A stretch of DNA of 64,000 nucleotides from the NCBI RefSeq assembly GCF_020193655.1, contig NZ_JADYVE010000001.1:434001-498000 (forward strand), read 5' to 3'. The DNA is from Ensifer sp. IC3342. Its GTDB lineage: Bacteria; Pseudomonadota; Alphaproteobacteria; Rhizobiales; Rhizobiaceae. The position numbers and the translations under genes were made by a program. The notes beneath the pieces are model-generated. The model was not told where the DNA came from. It ran no database searches and was given only the letters and a program-made list of their open reading frames with translations. Below, in pieces: positions 61,045-64,000 of this stretch (position 1 is the stretch's first letter; each line of letters starts with the position of its first letter).

Positions 61045-61156
61045 TGGATCACCTTCCTTTCTGTTCGTTGACGTTGGGTCCAACGTAGGTCATTCCCGCC
61101 GGAATGCAAGACCGACCATCGTCGAAGGCATCGACGGATGGACTTGTCAGGCACAC

Positions 61157-62164
61157 TCAGGATCGGCCCATCGTCAGCACGATGTTGCCGATGTGGTCGC
61201 CTTTTTCCATCAGACGGTGCCCGTCGGCGACCCTCTCGAAGGGTAGGACCTGATGGATGACCGGCGCCACCGCGCCTGCCTCCAGTAATGGCCAGACCTT
61301 TGCCGCGAGCCCGTCGCGGATCGCCTGTTTTTCCGCGGACGTGCGCGGGCGAAGCGCAGACCCCATGACATGCAGGCGCTTCGTCAGAATCGGCCCGATA
61401 TTGGCGTTTTCCACACGCGCCCCACCCAGGAAAGCGATGATCGACAGACGTCCATCCTTCGCGAGCGAGCCGATATTGCGGTCGAAGTAGCGGCCGCCGA
61501 CCATGTCGAGGATGACGTCCACCCCTCGCCCGCCGGTCTCGTCAAGCGCAACCGCTTTGAAGTCTTCCTCGCGATAGTTGATCGCCCGCCTCGCCCCGAG
61601 CGTCTCGCAGGCCCTGCACTTCTCGGCGCTGCCGGCGGTCGCCAGAACCTCGGCGCCGAGGGCTTTGGCGACCTGGATGGCAGTGGTACCGATACCGCTC
61701 GATCCGCCATGAACCAGGATTGTTTCACCCGCCTTGAGGCCTGCCATATCGAAGACATTGGCCCAGACGGTGAAGAAGGTTTCCGGCAGCGCCGCCGCCT
61801 TTGTCGCGTCATAGCCCTTTGGCCAGGCGAGTGCCTGCGTCGCCGGCACGGCGCAATATTCCGCATAACCGCCGCCGTTGGCGAGAGCGCAAACCTTGTC
61901 CCCTATCGAGAAGCCGCTTGGGCCCTCGCCCACCGCCACGATCTCGCCGGCGACTTCAAGGCCGAGGACTGGGCTCGCGCCGGGCGGCGGCGGATAGTCG
62001 CCCTTGCGCTGCAGGACGTCGGGCCGGTTGATGCCGGCTGCCTCGACACGGATCAGGATATCGCCGGCCTTGACGTCCGGTAGCGGCCCGCGCGCCAAAA
62101 CCATGTTTTCTGGTCCCCCCGGGCTCGGCAGGTCCACATAGGTCATTTCAGTCGGAAGGGTCAT
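61157..62164 (-). CDS. NAD(P)H quinone oxidoreductase, PIG3 family
   Basis: A 335-residue zinc-free medium-chain reductase. The N-terminal [75 protein letters not shown] is the PIG3/TP53I3 pattern. The Rossmann motif is [23 protein letters not shown]. No zinc ligands are present, as expected. It should reduce quinones with NADPH. The start at 62164 is chosen by family length. Confidence 0.9.
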   Translation of the reverse strand: MTLPTEMTYVDLPSPGGPENMVLARGPLPDVKAGDILIRVEAAGINRPDVLQRKGDYPPPPGASPVLGLEVAGEIVAVGEGPSGFSIGDKVCALANGGGYAEYCAVPATQALAWPKGYDATKAAALPETFFTVWANVFDMAGLKAGETILVHGGSSGIGTTAIQVAKALGAEVLATAGSAEKCRACETLGARRAINYREEDFKAVALDETGGRGVDVILDMVGGRYFDRNIGSLAKDGRLSIIAFLGGARVENANIGPILTKRLHVMGSALRPRTSAEKQAIRDGLAAKVWPLLEAGAVAPVIHQVLPFERVADGHRLMEKGDHIGNIVLTMGRS

Positions 62165-62241
62165 GGCGGCATCCTCGCAAGCGTCGTTGCGACTATACCT
62201 ATCGCCTGCTTGTGGTTCCGGAAAGTCGGATCCCGACCCGG

Positions 62242-64000
62242 TCAGTCTCCGTGGAGCAGCTCGAGCACGAGACCGCATTCGCTCGCCTTGGCACGCGCCT
62301 TGATTTCGGCAATCTTCGCGCTGACCGTCTGGCTATCCGAAAGAATGAAGCCCTGCGGCAGCACGAGAACGGCGATCGAACAACGCATCAGCGGGAAATT
62401 CTTGCTGGCGCCGTCACGGCCGTATCCACTGATCCGTCCTTCCGCCTGATGTTTATCGGAATAGAGCTGCCGGACGTCAGAGCGGAAATCGTCGACAAGG
62501 CGCATGAGGACGGTGCGGATTTCCTGATCCGTCCAGCCGCTGACGCCGACGAAGAAATCGTCGCCGCCGACATGCCCCAGGAACTTCTCCTCGCCGATGA
62601 AGTGGCGCCTGAGCAGGGCCGCGAACAGCGTGATCGCCAAGTCGCCCTTCTGAAAGCCATAGGTGTCGTTGAAGGGCTTGAAGTTGTCGAAGTCGCAATA
62701 GCAGAAATAGCGCGTTTCATCGCCGTCGAGGATCGCATCCTGCACATAGTCGCGGATCGCGCGGTTGCCCGGCAGGCCCGTTAGCGGGTTCTGCTCCTGC
62801 GCCGTCTTCAACTGTTTCTCGTTGATGATCTTCAGCAGCGACGAAGCGGAAAGAATGCCGGCGTAGCGCATGTTTTCAGTCAGGATCACACAGTCGCTGC
62901 CGTCCATGCCGGCGAAGATTTTCAGCATCTCGTCGGCGGGCGTGTCGAGATCGGCAATCGGGGCCGGGCTCACGAAGTGCGAGATACGGCGCTGGTAGAT
63001 GCGGTTCTTCAGAAGGTCCCGGCCGAAGGGATGATAGATCATTTCCTTGACGTGATACTCGTGCAGTATGCCGCGCGGCTCGCCATTGGCGTTCAGCACC
63101 GGAAAGAAGGCCTGGCGCGGATTGAGCCGGAACAGATCAAAGACGGATTCGAGTTCATCGCTTTCCCTGACGGCCGGAAGCTGTTCGATCTGTTTCCTGA
63201 TCAGGATACTGTCGAGCGTCGCTGACGAGCGCCGCGCGGCGCCGCTCAATTCCAGATGGGGATAAACCGGCTGCAGCTCGCTTAAGTGTGTGGTGGGGCG
63301 GGCAACGAAATAACCCTGAACCAGGTCGCAGCCGAGATCACGGCACGCGAGGAACTCGGCTTCCGTCTCCACGCCCTCCGCAATCACCCGCGTTCCGAGC
63401 ACATGGGCCGTGTTGACCGTGTGGCGGACGAGGTGGCGCTTGCGGGGATCCCGCTCGATGCCGGAGATGAAATGCCGATCGATCTTGACGTAGTCGACAG
63501 GCTGGTCGCACAGCAACTTCAACCCGTTGAAGCCCGCACCAAAATCATCGATCGCAAGCTTGAAACCGGCAAGCCGCAATTGCCTGACCAGCGCGGAAAA
63601 ATCCGGCATCTTGCCGCTGTCGAAGCGCTCCGAAAGCTCGAAGCAGAGCGAGGACGGTGCAATGTTGGCGCGCTTCAGGTGGTTGACGAGGCGCTCGACG
63701 ATATCGTCCTCCCCACCGACCAGCCTCGAATCGAAATTCAGGAACAGGGTCCGGGCCGAAAAATCGGGAATCGTGGCGAAGGCGGCGACGGCGCGGCTGT
63801 TGATAAGGTGTTCGAGCGCCAGCAGCTGGCCCACCTCCTCCGCCTTGTCCAGCAATTCGAGTGGCGAGGCAAAGCCCAGACGCTGGAACCCGCGCATCAG
63901 CGATTCGTAACCGAAGACGGCACCGGTCGTCGCCTCGACGATCGGCTGGAAGGCGTTCTCGATCACGAGCTTGGCAAGCGTGACGATCTGGTCGTCGCCG
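62242..64000 (-). CDS. EAL-CBS-GGDEF cyclic-di-GMP protein (5' end outside window)
   Basis: The reading frame stays open to the right edge, so the N-terminus is missing. Order is unusual: an EAL-like domain first ([63 protein letters not shown]), then a CBS pair (about residues 285-400), then a C-terminal GGDEF-like domain ([48 protein letters not shown]). The EAL signature is E-S-L and the cyclase signature GGDDF, so activity is uncertain, although DDFG and other metal ligands remain. It may be a conditional enzyme or a receptor. Confidence 0.88.
   Translation of the reverse strand, partial: GDDQIVTLAKLVIENAFQPIVEATTGAVFGYESLMRGFQRLGFASPLELLDKAEEVGQLLALEHLINSRAVAAFATIPDFSARTLFLNFDSRLVGGEDDIVERLVNHLKRANIAPSSLCFELSERFDSGKMPDFSALVRQLRLAGFKLAIDDFGAGFNGLKLLCDQPVDYVKIDRHFISGIERDPRKRHLVRHTVNTAHVLGTRVIAEGVETEAEFLACRDLGCDLVQGYFVARPTTHLSELQPVYPHLELSGAARRSSATLDSILIRKQIEQLPAVRESDELESVFDLFRLNPRQAFFPVLNANGEPRGILHEYHVKEMIYHPFGRDLLKNRIYQRRISHFVSPAPIADLDTPADEMLKIFAGMDGSDCVILTENMRYAGILSASSLLKIINEKQLKTAQEQNPLTGLPGNRAIRDYVQDAILDGDETRYFCYCDFDNFKPFNDTYGFQKGDLAITLFAALLRRHFIGEEKFLGHVGGDDFFVGVSGWTDQEIRTVLMRLVDDFRSDVRQLYSDKHQAEGRISGYGRDGASKNFPLMRCSIAVLVLPQGFILSDSQTVSAKIAEIKARAKASECGLVLELLHGD

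Noticed and set aside
1..64000. CRISPR arrays, tRNA or rRNA genes, prophage or insertion sequences
   Set aside because: No regularly spaced repeats, cloverleaf-like stretches, rRNA segments or transposase or integrase genes were recognised on reading both strands.

Overview
The window is a GC-rich (about 62%) chromosomal segment that looks like Sinorhizobium/Ensifer (Rhizobiales). Support comes from the mucR gene, a second Mrp/Pha-type cation/proton antiporter operon next to it, RIME-like mosaic intergenic repeats, a FixK-type anaerobox and many rhizobial conserved hypothetical families. It is dense housekeeping and accessory chromosome. I see no prophage, insertion sequence, CRISPR array, rRNA or tRNA.

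Layout. 0.3-13 kb: small hypotheticals, YcgN-type cysteine-cluster protein, class A penicillin-binding protein, DUF1214/DUF1254 envelope pair, DUF883-like and SH3 envelope proteins, DUF2336, DUF1491, a peptidoglycan-binding protein overlapping a sensor histidine kinase, DUF5330 and SufE. 13.3-20.1 kb: mucR and a seven-gene mrpABCDEFG operon whose cistrons are linked by overlapping stop/start codons. 20.7-30.6 kb: hemolysin III, DksA/TraR-like protein and UspA (FixK box upstream), VOC dioxygenase-like protein, prolyl oligopeptidase, DUF1697, TetR regulator, homocysteine S-methyltransferase and SelO. 30.7-33.2 kb: a fragment of a PQQ glucose dehydrogenase, a Tat-exported class A beta-lactamase and a frameshifted alpha/beta hydrolase. 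33.3-39 kb: ZntR-like MerR regulator, a transcription attenuator with a 16-residue leader peptide in front of a GNAT acetyltransferase/PfpI operon, two c-type cytochrome genes, LysE exporter, YafY-type regulator and SodB. 39-47.6 kb: VOC protein, branched-chain aminotransferase, zinc alcohol dehydrogenase, protein-tyrosine-phosphatase-like protein, haloacid dehalogenase, and a LysR/MFS/aldo-keto reductase group. 47.8-51.7 kb: HerA-like ATPase, PhnA-domain protein, ohr/ohrR peroxide defence pair and L,D-transpeptidase. 52-64 kb: two GGDEF/EAL proteins, two GST-family proteins, LysR and DeoR regulators, a Rhizobium-type asparaginase, DUF3750 and a quinone oxidoreductase. The last gene runs off the right edge.

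How the genes fit together. The main themes are envelope maintenance (PBP1A, L,D-transpeptidase, SH3 and peptidoglycan-binding proteins), oxidative and electrophile stress (SodB, Ohr/OhrR, GSTs, UspA, SelO), ion homeostasis (Mrp), and signalling (MucR, histidine kinase, cyclic-di-GMP enzymes).

The most interesting signal is the attenuator at 33756-33894. A TTGACA-type promoter is placed so that the transcript should begin at or next to the AUG of a tiny ORF ending in Tyr-Phe-Trp-Leu-Phe-Arg. Mutually exclusive 1:2, 2:3 and 3:4 helices follow, and the last is a classic U-tract terminator. It sits upstream of an acetyltransferase gene and not an amino-acid biosynthesis gene.
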